DNA from: Alcanivorax sp. DG881
GTDB taxonomy: Bacteria; Pseudomonadota; Gammaproteobacteria; Pseudomonadales; Alcanivoracaceae
NCBI RefSeq assembly: GCF_000155615.1
Contig: NZ_DS989915.1
Location: forward strand, 1,296,002-1,360,001
Length of the DNA: 64,000 nucleotides
Direction: 5' to 3'
Under the pieces are notes generated by a model. The model was not told where the DNA came from, searched no databases, and worked only from the letters and a program-made list of their open reading frames with translations. A program made the translations under genes and the position numbers. This document shows, piece by piece, positions 38,725 through 48,546 of this stretch (position 1 is its first letter; each line of letters starts with the position of its first letter).

Positions 38725-39327
38725 TTACTCCCCCCAGCGTTTCACCAGGGTCTGCTCCAGGCCGAGGTGATCAAGCAACCGTGCGACCATAAAATCCACC
38801 AGATCGTCCACGCTTTGTGGCTGATGATAGAAACCCGGCGCCGCAGGCATGATAGTGACACCGAGGCGGGAAAGTTTGAGCATGTTTTCCAGGTGAATGG
38901 CGGAAAACGGTGATTCGCGGGGCACCAGAATCAACTTGCGCCCTTCCTTGATCGCCACATCCGCAGCGCGCTCAATCAGGTTATCACTGGCGCCCGTGGC
39001 AATGGCAGACAGGGTGCCGGTGGAACAGGGACACACCACCATCGCCGCAGGCGCACCACTGCCGGAGGCAACCGGAGCAGTCCATTGTTCCAGCCCGCAG
39101 ACGACCAGCCGGCCCTTGTCGGTCTTTACCCACTCACGCAGAGCCTGCTCGGCCTGCCCGGTGCCAGCCGGCAGCTTCAGTTCGGTTTCCGTCCCAATGA
39201 CCACCCGTGCAGCCTTGGACAGCAGCACAAACACCTCGCATTCCGCCTCCAGCAGGCACTGCAGCAAACGCAGCCCGTAGGGCGCCCCGGAAGCGCCGGT
39301 GAAAGCAAGCGTAACCCGTTGCGTCAT
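38725..39327 (-). CDS. ubiX: Flavin prenyltransferase UbiX
   Basis: Makes prenylated FMN, the cofactor of the UbiD decarboxylase in ubiquinone synthesis. The 200-residue protein has the [13 protein letters not shown] nucleotide-binding start, [19 protein letters not shown] and [18 protein letters not shown]. The start overlaps the preceding DUF2214 gene by four bases. Confidence 0.96.
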   Translation of the reverse strand: MTQRVTLAFTGASGAPYGLRLLQCLLEAECEVFVLLSKAARVVIGTETELKLPAGTGQAEQALREWVKTDKGRLVVCGLEQWTAPVASGSGAPAAMVVCPCSTGTLSAIATGASDNLIERAADVAIKEGRKLILVPRESPFSAIHLENMLKLSRLGVTIMPAAPGFYHQPQSVDDLVDFMVARLLDHLGLEQTLVKRWGE

Positions 39328-39782
39328 GAACCCATCCCGACACCTCTGGCCATCATCGCGGCCAGAATCGGCATCAATATCACCAAATGAATTTCCGCCA
39401 CCAGCACGCCGCGCAGGTTGCGTTGCAGCTTGTCATCAATTTCCGGCACGTGGCCGGCTTTTACCGATTTACGCCACCCCAGCAGCACCTTGGTGGGATA
39501 CAGGCTTAGCAAGGCGATCAGCACAAACAGCGTGACCTTGCCATGGAACCAGGGGTTCGCCAGATAAAAATCCCAGCCTTTTTCTGTCCAGCCGGCCCGG
39601 GCCAGACCACTGATCAACACCACCAATGCCGACAGGCCATAGCCGATATCCAGCCACAAGAGCGTACGAATATTGCGTTCATTGATGCCGGTACGCCACA
39701 GCAACAGCTCACCATACAGACAAGCAAACAACATCAGAATGCTGAGGTAATGGACCGAAGCCCAGAGTACAGACCAGAACAT
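39324..39782 (-). CDS. DUF2214/CopD-like membrane protein
   Basis: A 152-residue protein with four membrane helices. It resembles the DUF2214 family, which has no assigned function. A GGAGG ribosome binding site precedes the ATG. It lies between mpl and ubiX on the same strand and overlaps ubiX. Confidence 0.75.
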   Translation of the reverse strand: MFWSVLWASVHYLSILMLFACLYGELLLWRTGINERNIRTLLWLDIGYGLSALVVLISGLARAGWTEKGWDFYLANPWFHGKVTLFVLIALLSLYPTKVLLGWRKSVKAGHVPEIDDKLQRNLRGVLVAEIHLVILMPILAAMMARGVGMGS

Positions 39783-39813
39783 GGCAACCTCCTTGAAACC
39801 GCATCACGCCGCA

Positions 39814-39834
39814 TGCTTCAAGCTACAACGCGTA
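39814..39834. repeat. Heptad-period array H8
   Basis: Three in-phase units, TGCTTCA, AGCTACA and ACGCGTA, upstream of the DUF2214 gene. Confidence 0.55.
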
Positions 39835-39944
39835 TTCGCTTGTACTGTTCACAAACCTGGCCCCCGCGAATAAAGTGAGGGCGCGGACATGGCCATTCAT
39901 AACATGAACAGCCAGAACGCGTTGCCGCTTGTGGCGTGCAGCGT

Positions 39945-41297
39945 TTATTCAGCCAGCGCATCCAGCAGCTTCTGGTGAATACCACCAAACCCGCCGTTGC
40001 TCATCACCACCACATTCAACGGCTCACCTTTGTGGCTCACTACTTTGGCCACAATTTCATCCAGCGACTCACTGACCGATGCGGGCACTGGCGACTCGCT
40101 CAGTACCGAATCCAGCGACCAGTCCAGGCCCGGCGGTTGATACCAGATTACCTCATCGGCACAGCCTGTGCTGCCTGCCAATGCCGCCTTGTGATTTCCC
40201 AGACGCATGGTGTTGGAGCGAGGCTCAATGATGGCGAGAATTTTGCCGTCGCCTACCTTGCGCCGCAGCCCATCCAGGGTCGTCGCGATGGCCGTGGGAT
40301 GGTGGGCAAAGTCGTCGTAAACCCGCACCCCGGCTACCTCGCCGCGCAGCTCCATGCGCCGCTTCACACCCACAAATTCCGATAGCGCCGCCGCGCCATC
40401 AGCCAGGGTCACTCCTACATGGCGTGCTGCCAACAGCGCTGCCATGCCATTGTTCACACTGTGACGGCCAGTCTGGTCCCAGTGCACCTGCGCCACCGGC
40501 TGGCCATTTCCCAGGACAGTGAAGACCGAACCATCGTCCTGATCCAGCCGATAGCCCAGCGCTTCGTCTTCGCCGAAACGCTCCACTTCACTCCAGCATC
40601 CCCGATCCAGCGTCTCCTCCAGTGCGGTTTCACCGTGGGGCAGAATCAACCGCCCGGTGGACGGGACGGTGCGAATCAGGTGATGGAACTGGGTCTGGAT
40701 TGCCGCCAGATCCGCAAAGATATCCGCGTGATCAAATTCCAGATTATTGAGAATCACGGTACGCGGGCGGTAGTGAACAAACTTGCTGCGCTTATCAAAG
40801 AAGGCGGTGTCGTATTCATCCGCTTCCACCACAAAAAAAGGCGTCTCCCCCAGTCGCGCCGACACCCCGAAATTGCCGGGCACACCGCCAATCAGATAAC
40901 CGGGATTCAGGCCCGCATATTCCAGGATCCAGGCCAGCATGGAACTGGTGGTGGTCTTGCCATGGGTGCCGGACACCGCCAACACCCAGCGCCCGGGAAG
41001 CACCACTTCTTCCAGCAACTGCGCCCCGGAGGTATACGGCAAGCCACGATCCAGCACCGCTTCCACCGCCGGATTCCCCCGACTCAAGGCATTACCCACT
41101 ACCACCAGATCCGGCGCCGGCTCCAGCTGGGCCGGATCGTATCCCTGGGTGAGGGTGATACCGGCCGCCTCCAGCTGATCACTCATGGGCGGATAAACAT
41201 TCTGGTCACTGCCGGTGACGTGGTGCCCCTGGGCCTTGGCCAGCTGCGCCAGCGACCCCATGAAGGTGCCGCAAATACCGAGAATATGAATATGCAT
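39945..41297 (-). CDS. mpl: Murein tripeptide ligase Mpl
   Basis: Recycles the murein tripeptide by attaching it to UDP-MurNAc. The 450-residue protein starts MHIHILGICGTFMGSLA, with Walker-type AVSGTHGKTTTSSML, the VEADEYDTAFFDKR motif and the DDFAHHPTAI motif typical of Mpl. I start at 41297; an upstream in-frame extension of 15 codons is not family-like. Confidence 0.97.
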   Translation of the reverse strand: MHIHILGICGTFMGSLAQLAKAQGHHVTGSDQNVYPPMSDQLEAAGITLTQGYDPAQLEPAPDLVVVGNALSRGNPAVEAVLDRGLPYTSGAQLLEEVVLPGRWVLAVSGTHGKTTTSSMLAWILEYAGLNPGYLIGGVPGNFGVSARLGETPFFVVEADEYDTAFFDKRSKFVHYRPRTVILNNLEFDHADIFADLAAIQTQFHHLIRTVPSTGRLILPHGETALEETLDRGCWSEVERFGEDEALGYRLDQDDGSVFTVLGNGQPVAQVHWDQTGRHSVNNGMAALLAARHVGVTLADGAAALSEFVGVKRRMELRGEVAGVRVYDDFAHHPTAIATTLDGLRRKVGDGKILAIIEPRSNTMRLGNHKAALAGSTGCADEVIWYQPPGLDWSLDSVLSESPVPASVSESLDEIVAKVVSHKGEPLNVVVMSNGGFGGIHQKLLDALAE

Positions 41298-41379
41298 GGG
41301 AAGGGACTGCCAACATTTAAATTCCCTGCACCATAACGGCAAGGGCCCCCAAGGTGAAGTGCCTGCTCACCGGAATAAG

Positions 41380-42207
41380 CTATTCCCCCGGCTCCCCGGC
41401 ACCGACCAGCACCCGGTTTTGCCGCGAATGGCTGAGCATGGCGGACGGCGGCATACCCAGCATGCTCTGAAAGACATGGGACAAATGCGACGAATCGGAA
41501 AACCCCGCCGTCAGTGCCGCATCCGTGAGCGAGCTGCCCGTGGACATCATCGTCGAGGTCACAAACAAGCGGTGCCAAAGGCGATAACGGCGAATGGGAA
41601 TCCCCGTGGCCTCCTTGAACACGCGCTGCAGGCGTGCTCCTGACAACCCCACCTGGCGAGCAAGATCCTCATTGGAATAATTCTGCGCCGGGTCCGAACG
41701 GATCAGCTCGATAATGCGGGCAATGCGCGCATCCGGCATGAATCCCTCTACAGTCGTATCCGCTGCGGGGAAAAGCAGATCCGCCAGCAATGCATACACC
41801 TGATCTGCCTCCAGGCTATCGCGATACGCCTGCGTTAATACCGACAACTGCTTGTCCTGCAGCGCAGAAGCAAAGTAAGAACCGGATTCGTGCCGCTGCA
41901 TCAGGCGCTGATGAAACAAATAATCCCGGCCCAGCGGATCCAGAAAACAGCAGCCAATCTGTTTTCCCTGCGAATCGGCAGAAAACGAAATACCGGCAGG
42001 CAACAGCAGCGTTCGTGCACGAAATGTCTCGCCGTTCACCTCTAACAACACATCATCTTCCAAACCGAACAAAAGGGTATGTGCCCCGGCGGAAAAGGTA
42101 ATGCGTCGCTCGAGATAACCAACGTAGAGCGTCCTCAAACGCCATAGATACAGCGTGGAAGGCGGCATTACGTCTTGCCCGTTCGCGTTATTATTTTTGT
42201 CGTTCAT
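41380..42207 (-). CDS. AraC family transcriptional regulator
   Basis: A regulator of about 275 residues with an N-terminal cupin-like sensing region and a C-terminal double HTH: NYSNEDLARQVGLSGARLQRVFKEATG and DAALTAGFSDSSHLSHVFQSMLGMPP. ATG 42207 is chosen; a TTG at 42264 would add 19 residues. It is divergent from the lipase gene with a 210-bp gap, so it may control the lipase-foldase pair. Confidence 0.88.
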   Translation of the reverse strand: MNDKNNNANGQDVMPPSTLYLWRLRTLYVGYLERRITFSAGAHTLLFGLEDDVLLEVNGETFRARTLLLPAGISFSADSQGKQIGCCFLDPLGRDYLFHQRLMQRHESGSYFASALQDKQLSVLTQAYRDSLEADQVYALLADLLFPAADTTVEGFMPDARIARIIELIRSDPAQNYSNEDLARQVGLSGARLQRVFKEATGIPIRRYRLWHRLFVTSTMMSTGSSLTDAALTAGFSDSSHLSHVFQSMLGMPPSAMLSHSRQNRVLVGAGEPGE

Positions 42208-42417
42208 ATTGTTATTCTCGACCGAAAAAGCAGCCTTCCAGGACAGACTGCGTCGAAAAAGCACCGCCTGTGAATCCCGTCACAGGGCGAGAAAATCCAG
42301 ATTCAACCACGCCCCATTCCTACAAGTCAGTATCACCAAACCTTCATATAGTCCAGTCGTCGACACAAAAACCCGCAGCCATGGCGCCGGCTGCCATCTA
42401 ATAAATAGGAGAAAATC

Positions 42418-43374
42418 ATGTCGATCATCGCCCGTGGCCTGCTCATGGTCACCGCTCTGATATTGAGCACCAGCCAGGCCCATGCCTGGTCCTGGTTCGG
42501 AAAAGACACACGCTACGCCGACACCCGCTACCCCATCGTTCTGGTGGGCGGCATCATCGCGTTCGATGACATTGCCGGTATCGATTATTTCTACGGTATC
42601 GCCGATGACATGCGCGACTACGGTGCGGATGTGTACGAAAGCAACGTCAGTGCCCTGCAAAGCAATGAATACCGTGGTGAAGAACTGATTACCCAGATCG
42701 AAAACTACCTTGCCGTCACCGGCGCGCAGAAAGCCAACCTGATCGCTCACTCACAGGGCGCCCCCACCGCCCGCTATGTGGCAGCAGTGCGCCCGGATCT
42801 GGTGGCGTCGGTTACCTCCGTGCACGGTGAGAACCGCGGCACCCGGGTTGCCGATATCGTTCGTGGAGTACTGCCCGAAGGCAGCGTATCGGAAGGGCTG
42901 GCCGACATGATCGCCGGCGGTTTTGGCGCCCTGTGGGAAATGGCATCCGGCGGCCCCAATGCCAATGACCAGTCCGCCACGGCAGTACTCGCCGATTCCA
43001 CCACCGCAGGCATGGCCGCGTTCAATCAGCGCTACCCCCAGGCCATGCCCAGCTCCGCCTGTGGCACCAGCGGCCAGCATTCCGTCAATGGTGTGCGCTA
43101 CTGGTCCTGGGGCGGTACCGGCGTACACACCAACCTGTTCGACCCCTTCGACAGCCTGCTGGTCACCGTCACCCAGTTTGCCTTCCCCTCCGGCGTCAAA
43201 CATGACGGCGTATTGCCCCTGTGCGGCATGTACCTGGGCAAACCCATCCGCCATAACTATCGCCACAACCACGCGGATGCCATCCGCCAGCTGTTCGGCC
43301 TGATGGGCTGGGAAACCGACCCGAAGACGTTATACCGCAATCAGGCCAACCGCCTGAAAAACGCTGGCCTGTAA
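42418..43374 (+). CDS. Secreted family I lipase (foldase-dependent)
   Basis: A 318-residue lipase of the Pseudomonas/Burkholderia type with signal peptide ending AHA (residue 23). The triad is Ser112, Asp263 (VKHDGVLPL) and His285 (RHNHADAI). The nucleophile elbow is AHSQG, with Ala replacing the first Gly of GxSxG. Cysteines in SACGTSG and LPLCG could form the conserved disulfide. It is followed by its foldase gene, so it is probably folded in the periplasm and exported by the type II system. Confidence 0.92.
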   Translation: MSIIARGLLMVTALILSTSQAHAWSWFGKDTRYADTRYPIVLVGGIIAFDDIAGIDYFYGIADDMRDYGADVYESNVSALQSNEYRGEELITQIENYLAVTGAQKANLIAHSQGAPTARYVAAVRPDLVASVTSVHGENRGTRVADIVRGVLPEGSVSEGLADMIAGGFGALWEMASGGPNANDQSATAVLADSTTAGMAAFNQRYPQAMPSSACGTSGQHSVNGVRYWSWGGTGVHTNLFDPFDSLLVTVTQFAFPSGVKHDGVLPLCGMYLGKPIRHNYRHNHADAIRQLFGLMGWETDPKTLYRNQANRLKNAGL

Positions 43375-43383
43375 CGCAACCAT

Positions 43384-43411
43384 CCCCGCAGGGACCTGCT
43401 TCCCTGTGGGG
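43384..43411 (+). promoter_or_regulatory. Stem-loop between lipase and foldase genes
   Basis: CCCCGCAGGGA pairs with TCCCTGTGGGG around a 6-nt loop (one G-U pair in RNA). It lies ten bases after the lipase stop and has no T run, so it could set the ratio of lipase to foldase by protecting the 3' end or attenuating. Confidence 0.6.
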
Positions 43412-43433
43412 CAACCCGGATCGAGACAAGACC

Positions 43434-44441
43434 ATGACACGCACACTTGCACTTCTGGCCACCGTCGTTGTATTGGCCACCGGGGTATTCTGGGGGCTCA
43501 AACGTATTCCTGTGCCCCAGCACCACGCAGAGCCGATACCGCATCAAACCGATACGCAAACGAACACTTCCCGCGGGCCCGACATAGCAACAGCGCGTAT
43601 CACCAAACCAACACTGGCCGACACGCTGGCCAATACATCGCTGGCCGGCACACAGGTGCCCGGCAACCTGATGACCGACGCCCGGGGGCACCTGATCGTA
43701 GACAGCAACAGCAAGGCCATCATGGATTATTTTCTTGCCTTGAATGGGGAAATGCCGGACGCGGCAATCCGAAAAGCGCTGGCACAATGGGCAGAACAAA
43801 ACGCGGGGACCATCGCCGCGGCCGACTTGCTGGCCTTGCTCGATCGTTATCAGCATTACCGCAGCGAGTTCGCCAGCGGCGATTACGCCGCCCGCTATGC
43901 CGGTCATGGCGACGACGACATCCGCCACAAGCTGCAACTGCGCCAGCAACTGCGCGCCGATACCCTGGGCGCCGATACCGCCAATGCCCTGTTCGCGGAT
44001 GAAGACCGTTATGACCAATTCAGCCTGAATCGACACGACATCATGACGTCAGACCGTTCCGATGAGGAAAAGGCGGCAGCCCTGAGAGCCCTTCGCAACA
44101 CCCTTCCGGAGACGCTGGCAAAGCAATACCAGCAGCAGTATGACCTGCAGCACCTTCCGGCCCGGGAGCAATCCATGAAACAGCAGGGCGCCAACGCCGC
44201 CGAGCTGTATGCGTTTCGCCAACAACAGTTCGGCGAAGCTGCAGCGATGCGCCTGCAGAAACTGGAGGAACAACGTCTGGCCTGGCAAAACCGTTATCAG
44301 AATTACACACAGCAGCGAGACCGGATCCATAACGCTGCCCTGAGCAGCGACGACAAACAAAAGCAACTGGATGCCCTGCGGCGCCGGCTCTTTTCCGCCA
44401 GCGAACAACAACGAGCCGCCGCGCTGGATCGCTTGCAGTAA
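43434..44441 (+). CDS. lifO: Lipase-specific foldase
   Basis: A 335-residue steric chaperone anchored by one N-terminal membrane helix (about residues 3-23). After a variable linker, the conserved region has MDYFLALNGE, corresponding to the Lif motif RxxFDY(F/C)L, but with SKAIM in place of RxxF. A long helical C-terminal part rich in Gln and Arg follows, as expected of the clamp around the lipase. It accompanies the lipase gene 59 bases upstream. Confidence 0.9.
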   Translation: MTRTLALLATVVVLATGVFWGLKRIPVPQHHAEPIPHQTDTQTNTSRGPDIATARITKPTLADTLANTSLAGTQVPGNLMTDARGHLIVDSNSKAIMDYFLALNGEMPDAAIRKALAQWAEQNAGTIAAADLLALLDRYQHYRSEFASGDYAARYAGHGDDDIRHKLQLRQQLRADTLGADTANALFADEDRYDQFSLNRHDIMTSDRSDEEKAAALRALRNTLPETLAKQYQQQYDLQHLPAREQSMKQQGANAAELYAFRQQQFGEAAAMRLQKLEEQRLAWQNRYQNYTQQRDRIHNAALSSDDKQKQLDALRRRLFSASEQQRAAALDRLQ

Positions 44442-44479
44442 CCAGAAAGGCGCTCACCACTAAATGCTGCGATGAACCA

Positions 44480-44506
44480 TAAAAAAAGGGCCGCTCCATG
44501 CGACCC
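44480..44506 (-). terminator. Terminator after fmdB
   Basis: On the minus strand GGGTCGC-atgga-GCGGCCC followed by seven T. It ends the fmdAB transcript. Confidence 0.8.
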
Positions 44507-44544
44507 CGCAAGGGAAGTTTACTGCCGTAGCAAACCTTGAAACG

Positions 44545-44874
44545 TTAGTGGCTGATCATCCAGGGCCGTGCCGACGGGAACATCTTGTTGCCTTCCGCCG
44601 TGTAGAACAGCTTGGATTTGCGCTTGTGATGACAACACCCCTGTTCTTTCTCTGAGCGCTCATTACCCTGGCGCGGTTCATGGACGGCCTTCTCATTGCG
44701 CTCAAAGGCCTGGCGTCTTTCCGGTGCCATATCCAGCACCTCTGGTGCCACCATGATCACCCGAGCTGAGAGCGCACCACAGGTGGGACAAGGAGCACAT
44801 TCACCCGACGCCTGCATGGGTACCAGATCGTGAAACAGGCCGTGCTCGGAACACTTGTAGTCATAAAGCGGCAT
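44545..44874 (-). CDS. fmdB: FmdB family zinc-ribbon protein
   Basis: A 109-residue protein with an N-terminal zinc ribbon (MPLYDYKCSEHG ... CAPCPTCGAL). FmdB proteins accompany formamidase genes and were proposed to be regulatory. It starts 15 bases after fmdA. The basic His/Cys/Lys tail (CCHHKRKSK) is unusual. Confidence 0.88.
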   Translation of the reverse strand: MPLYDYKCSEHGLFHDLVPMQASGECAPCPTCGALSARVIMVAPEVLDMAPERRQAFERNEKAVHEPRQGNERSEKEQGCCHHKRKSKLFYTAEGNKMFPSARPWMISH

Positions 44875-44889
44875 GATCAGCTCTCCTGT

Positions 44890-46119
44890 TTATTTATCTT
44901 TGGACAGCGGCACATCTGTACTGCCGGCAACACTGTGCTGCGGACCATCCATCCCCGGCTTGATATCGAAGTCGAAGATATCCGTTGGCAGCCAGAGGGT
45001 GGCACAGGCATTGGGCACATCCACCACGCCACTGATATGCCCCTGTACCGGCGCGCAGCCGAGCAAGGCATAAGCCTGGGCCCCGGTGTAGCCGAATTTC
45101 TTCAGATACTCGATGGCGTTCAGGCAGGCCTGACGGTAAGCCACATGCACATCCAGATAGTGCTGCTTGCCTTCCTCGTCCACAGAGATCCCTTCGAAGA
45201 TCAAGTAGTCGTCATATTTCGGTGCAATGGGACTGGGCTTGAAGATTGGATTCTTGATTCCGTACTTCTCCATACCACCCTTGATGATGTTCACTCGCAA
45301 GTGAATCCAGCCGGCCATTTCAATGGCACCACAGAAGGTAATTTCACCGTCGCCCTGGCTGAAGTGCAGGTCCCCCACTGACAAGCCGGCATCTTTCACA
45401 TAAACCGGGAAGTACACCTGGGAACCCCGGGAGAGATCCTTGATGTCACAGTTACCGCCGTGCTCGCGGGGCGGCACGGTACGGGCGCCCTCTGCTGCCG
45501 CCTTGGCTTTTGCTTCGCCGGTCAGTTTGCCCATGTGGGCGGTCTCGGCATAGGGCAGGTTCGCCAGGCCCGGCACCCTATCGGGCTCGGTGTCATAGAG
45601 TTCTTTCTCTCGGGTGTTCCACTCATCCAGCATTTCCTTGGACGGCAGACACCCGATCAGCCCCGGGTGAATCAGTCCGGCAAATTCCACATTGGGAATA
45701 TGACGGGACTTGGTGAACATGCCGTTGAAATCCCAGATGGATTTCTGCGCTTCCGGAAAGTGCTCCGTCAGGAAGCCGCCGCCATTTTGTTTGGAGAAAA
45801 AACCATTGAAGCCCCACTGGCTTTCTTCAAAAGTACCGATATCGAGGATATCCACGACCAGCAGATCGCCCGGTTCAGCCCCTTCCACACCCACTGGGCC
45901 AGTCAGGAAGTGCACCTGAGTCAGATCCACATCACGCACGTCGTCAGCGCAGTCATTATTCTCGATCTGGCCGCCAGTCCAGTCATGACATTCGAGGATA
46001 AAGTCATCACCCGGCTTCACCATTTTTGCCATGGGAATATCCGGGTGCCAGCGGTTATGAATGTTCTCGTTTTCGTGGGGCGATTGGTTCAGGTCAATCT
46101 TGATAATGGTTTCAGCCAT
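44890..46119 (-). CDS. fmdA: Formamidase FmdA
   Basis: Hydrolyses formamide to formate and ammonia. The 409-residue protein matches the FmdA/AmdA acetamidase-formamidase family from the NQSPHENENIHNRWHPDIP start through LSVGDLHFSQGDGEITFCGAIE and ALLGCAPVQGHISGVVDVPNACATLWLP. A GGAGGAGAG ribosome binding site precedes the ATG. It has its own promoter that shares its operator with the urt promoter. Confidence 0.96.
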   Translation of the reverse strand: MAETIIKIDLNQSPHENENIHNRWHPDIPMAKMVKPGDDFILECHDWTGGQIENNDCADDVRDVDLTQVHFLTGPVGVEGAEPGDLLVVDILDIGTFEESQWGFNGFFSKQNGGGFLTEHFPEAQKSIWDFNGMFTKSRHIPNVEFAGLIHPGLIGCLPSKEMLDEWNTREKELYDTEPDRVPGLANLPYAETAHMGKLTGEAKAKAAAEGARTVPPREHGGNCDIKDLSRGSQVYFPVYVKDAGLSVGDLHFSQGDGEITFCGAIEMAGWIHLRVNIIKGGMEKYGIKNPIFKPSPIAPKYDDYLIFEGISVDEEGKQHYLDVHVAYRQACLNAIEYLKKFGYTGAQAYALLGCAPVQGHISGVVDVPNACATLWLPTDIFDFDIKPGMDGPQHSVAGSTDVPLSKDK

Positions 46120-46188
46120 GGTCAGCTCTCCTCCGGGTTAGCCACAGGAATCGCCCGTCTTTGCAGGCAATCCCGTCGTTGCGAAACC

Positions 46189-46255
46189 ACTATCGGTAAT
46201 TCCCGAAACGCCCACCATTCGCCAATGCCCTGCAGCGTGTACGTCATTTGACGTA
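46189..46255 (-). promoter_or_regulatory. fmdAB promoter with 7-2-7 operator
   Basis: Read on the minus strand: TACGTCA-aa-TGACGTA (46240-46255), 18 nt, CGAATGG (46215-46221), 20 nt, GATAGT (46189-46194) as the -10. The same elements with identical spacing stand before urtA. The palindrome centre would be near -66, the position of a class I-type activator site. No good -35 is present, as expected of an activated promoter. Confidence 0.75.
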
Positions 46256-46262
46256 TTGATGG

Positions 46263-46283
46263 GCCGCTCTGCGGCTGCAACAC
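46263..46283. repeat. Palindromic 21-mer, copy 2
   Basis: GCCGC-TCT-GCGGC followed by TGCAACAC, one base different from the copy at 29162-29182. It lies upstream of the fmdA promoter in the 290-bp gap to amiB. Confidence 0.65.
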
Positions 46284-46363
46284 GCTTCATGCATCACAAA
46301 ACACGCGAAAGGAGGGACGACGGAGTAACGCTGCAGGAACTCTAGCGAGTGTTTTATCCACAC

Positions 46364-46400
46364 AAAAAGGCCCGCCCGGATTTCCAGGCAGGCCTTTTTT
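46364..46400 (-). terminator. Terminator of the urt-ami operon
   Basis: AAAAAGGCC and GGCCTTTTTT arms with a short inner loop, just after the amiB stop on the minus strand. Confidence 0.85.
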
Positions 46401-46412
46401 CATCAGGCATCT

Positions 46413-47456
46413 CTATACCGGAATCACGATCAGCGAACCGCTTTCCATCCGCGCTTCGAAGGTGTCTGCCCCGGGATAGTCCAACATCACCCGGGCCAGC
46501 GGTGGCGACAGTTCATTGCGAATGCGGCGGCCCATTTCCCGGGCACCGAAGCGGGCGTCCAGAGAACGACAAAGATGACGCCGGGCGCCCTCCCCCAGAC
46601 TCAGCACCACCTTGCGTTTCTGCAGCTGGTGGTTAAACCGGACCAGTTCGATATCCAGCAGCTGCACAGCTAGATCCTTGTCGAGAGGATTGAAGGTAAT
46701 GATGTCATCGATACGGTTGAGGAATTCAGGATCAAAGCGCTGATGCAGCGCCTGGTCCACCACATCATGGATCTGACGCCGCGCATTGCCCCAGCTCCAC
46801 CAACGCCGTTGTTGCTGGCGACTCAACATGGACACTTGTGACGCCCCCACGTTACTGGTCATGAAGATCATGCTGTTGCGAAAGTCGATTTCACGGTTAC
46901 CGGCACTGAGCCGCAAGCGCCCTCGCTCCAGCACATTAAGCAGCGTCCTGATTACTTCCGGACTGGCTTTCTCCAACTCGTCAAACAACACAATGCCGGG
47001 TTTGCTGAAACTGCCCTTTATGGCATCTTCATCAAACAGTGTCTGCCCTTCCTTGCTGCCCACATACCCCGGCGGCGCACCGGTGAGTGAGGCGGCATAG
47101 TGCTCCTGGGCCAGAGTGTTCATATCGATACGGCACACAGCATCAGGGCTGCCGTGTATGGCTTGCGCCAGCAGTCGCACGGTTTCGGTTTTGCCTACGC
47201 CAGTGGGCCCGACAAACAGCTGCACCGATAGCGGCCGGTCTTGCGCAACAATGTCGGCCTTGAGCACCTGCAGCAGATTCTCAAGGTTTGCCAGCACATG
47301 GGGCTGGCCGACAATGCGTTCACGCAGATGCGTCATCACCGTTGCCGGATCGAACACGAAACGACTCATGCGACCTACGCCATCAGGATTGACTGACCAG
47401 CGCTGCCGGTCCGCCTCATCCTGATTGGCCGCCAGTTGCTCATTGATAAATGGCAT
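46413..47456 (-). CDS. amiB: AmiB-like AAA+ ATPase (ClpB-type C-terminal core)
   Basis: A 347-residue single AAA+ module resembling the second ATPase domain of ClpA/ClpB: Walker A FVGPTGVGKTE, Walker B IVLFDELEKA, the GAPPGYVGSKEGQTLFD pore-loop region, FLNRIDDIITF and a C-terminal ARFGAREMGRRI sensor-2. Pseudomonas AmiB, encoded after amiE, has the same Clp-like character. It overlaps amiE by one base. No N-terminal substrate domain and no ClpP-binding loop are seen. Its client is unknown. Confidence 0.85.
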   Translation of the reverse strand: MPFINEQLAANQDEADRQRWSVNPDGVGRMSRFVFDPATVMTHLRERIVGQPHVLANLENLLQVLKADIVAQDRPLSVQLFVGPTGVGKTETVRLLAQAIHGSPDAVCRIDMNTLAQEHYAASLTGAPPGYVGSKEGQTLFDEDAIKGSFSKPGIVLFDELEKASPEVIRTLLNVLERGRLRLSAGNREIDFRNSMIFMTSNVGASQVSMLSRQQQRRWWSWGNARRQIHDVVDQALHQRFDPEFLNRIDDIITFNPLDKDLAVQLLDIELVRFNHQLQKRKVVLSLGEGARRHLCRSLDARFGAREMGRRIRNELSPPLARVMLDYPGADTFEARMESGSLIVIPV

Positions 47457-48502
47457 CAGCCACCCGCCGTTTTCTCTTTCCCGTCCACTGGCAATTCACC
47501 CACCGGACACTCGGCCACGCCCACCGTCTTGCGGGTCATGGCTTCCACATTCTCCTGTGCCTTCTGCGCATCCATAACCCAGGTGCGATAGAAATCAAAT
47601 GGGCAGTCTGCCACCCCTTTGTCACCATCCCCGGACGCATGCATGCCGGTGTAGCCACGATGCAGCAACTTGAAAAGATGATTCTGGGACTGGTCATTGG
47701 CACGGGCATCGCGAATCTGGCTGACCGACAGCTGGGCATACTGCACACCCATGTCTTCCTCGCCACATTCTCCCAGTGTGCGACCATCGAAACCGATAAT
47801 GGCGGAGTGGCCAAAGTAGGAATACACGCCGTCGAAACCGCTGGCGTTGGCCACCGCCACATAGCAGTTGTTGGCCCAGGCCATGGATTTGGCCATCATC
47901 ACCTGCTGCTCTTTTGCCGGGTACATGTAGCCCTGACAACGGACGATCAACTCGGCTCCCTTCATGGCGCAGTCACGCCAGATTTCCGGGTAGTTGCCAT
48001 CATCGCAGATGATCAGGCTGATCTTCATGCCCTTGGGACCTTCGGTGACATAGGTAGTGTCACCGGGGTACCAGCCCTCGATGGGGCACCAGGGAATACA
48101 CTTGCGGTATTTCTGGACGACGTCCCCTTCGTTATTAATCAACACCAGAGTGTTATAGGGCGCCTTGTTGGGGTGCTCTTCATGTCGCTCCCCGGTGAGG
48201 GAAAACACCCCCCAGGTGTTTGCCTCGCGGCAGGCCGCGGAAAAAATGGCCGTCTCGTCACCGGGCACGGTGGCCGCGGTGTCCATCATTTCATCATTGT
48301 CATACATGATGCCCATGGTGCTGTATTCGGGAAACACCACCAGATCCATGCCCGGTAGCCCCTGCTTTATGCCCTTGATCATGTCGGCAATCTTGCGGGC
48401 GTTATCCAGCACCTCGGCCTTGCTGTGCAGCCGCGGCATCTTGTAATTCACAACGGCTACACCAACGGTATCGTTGCTACTGGAAATATCCCCGTGTCGC
48501 AT
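47456..48502 (-). CDS. amiE: Aliphatic amidase AmiE
   Basis: Hydrolyses short-chain aliphatic amides to acid and ammonia. The 348-residue nitrilase-superfamily protein is very close to Pseudomonas AmiE ([20 protein letters not shown] start). The triad is Glu in [10 protein letters not shown], Lys in [12 protein letters not shown] and Cys in [18 protein letters not shown] 48502 follows GGAGAG; upstream MVKERV is not native to the family. It is the sixth gene of a seven-gene operon. Confidence 0.97.
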   Translation of the reverse strand: MRHGDISSSNDTVGVAVVNYKMPRLHSKAEVLDNARKIADMIKGIKQGLPGMDLVVFPEYSTMGIMYDNDEMMDTAATVPGDETAIFSAACREANTWGVFSLTGERHEEHPNKAPYNTLVLINNEGDVVQKYRKCIPWCPIEGWYPGDTTYVTEGPKGMKISLIICDDGNYPEIWRDCAMKGAELIVRCQGYMYPAKEQQVMMAKSMAWANNCYVAVANASGFDGVYSYFGHSAIIGFDGRTLGECGEEDMGVQYAQLSVSQIRDARANDQSQNHLFKLLHRGYTGMHASGDGDKGVADCPFDFYRTWVMDAQKAQENVEAMTRKTVGVAECPVGELPVDGKEKTAGG

Positions 48503-48546
48503 TACTCTCTCCTTTACCACTTAAAATTTATCGGCAACCAGCCCCA

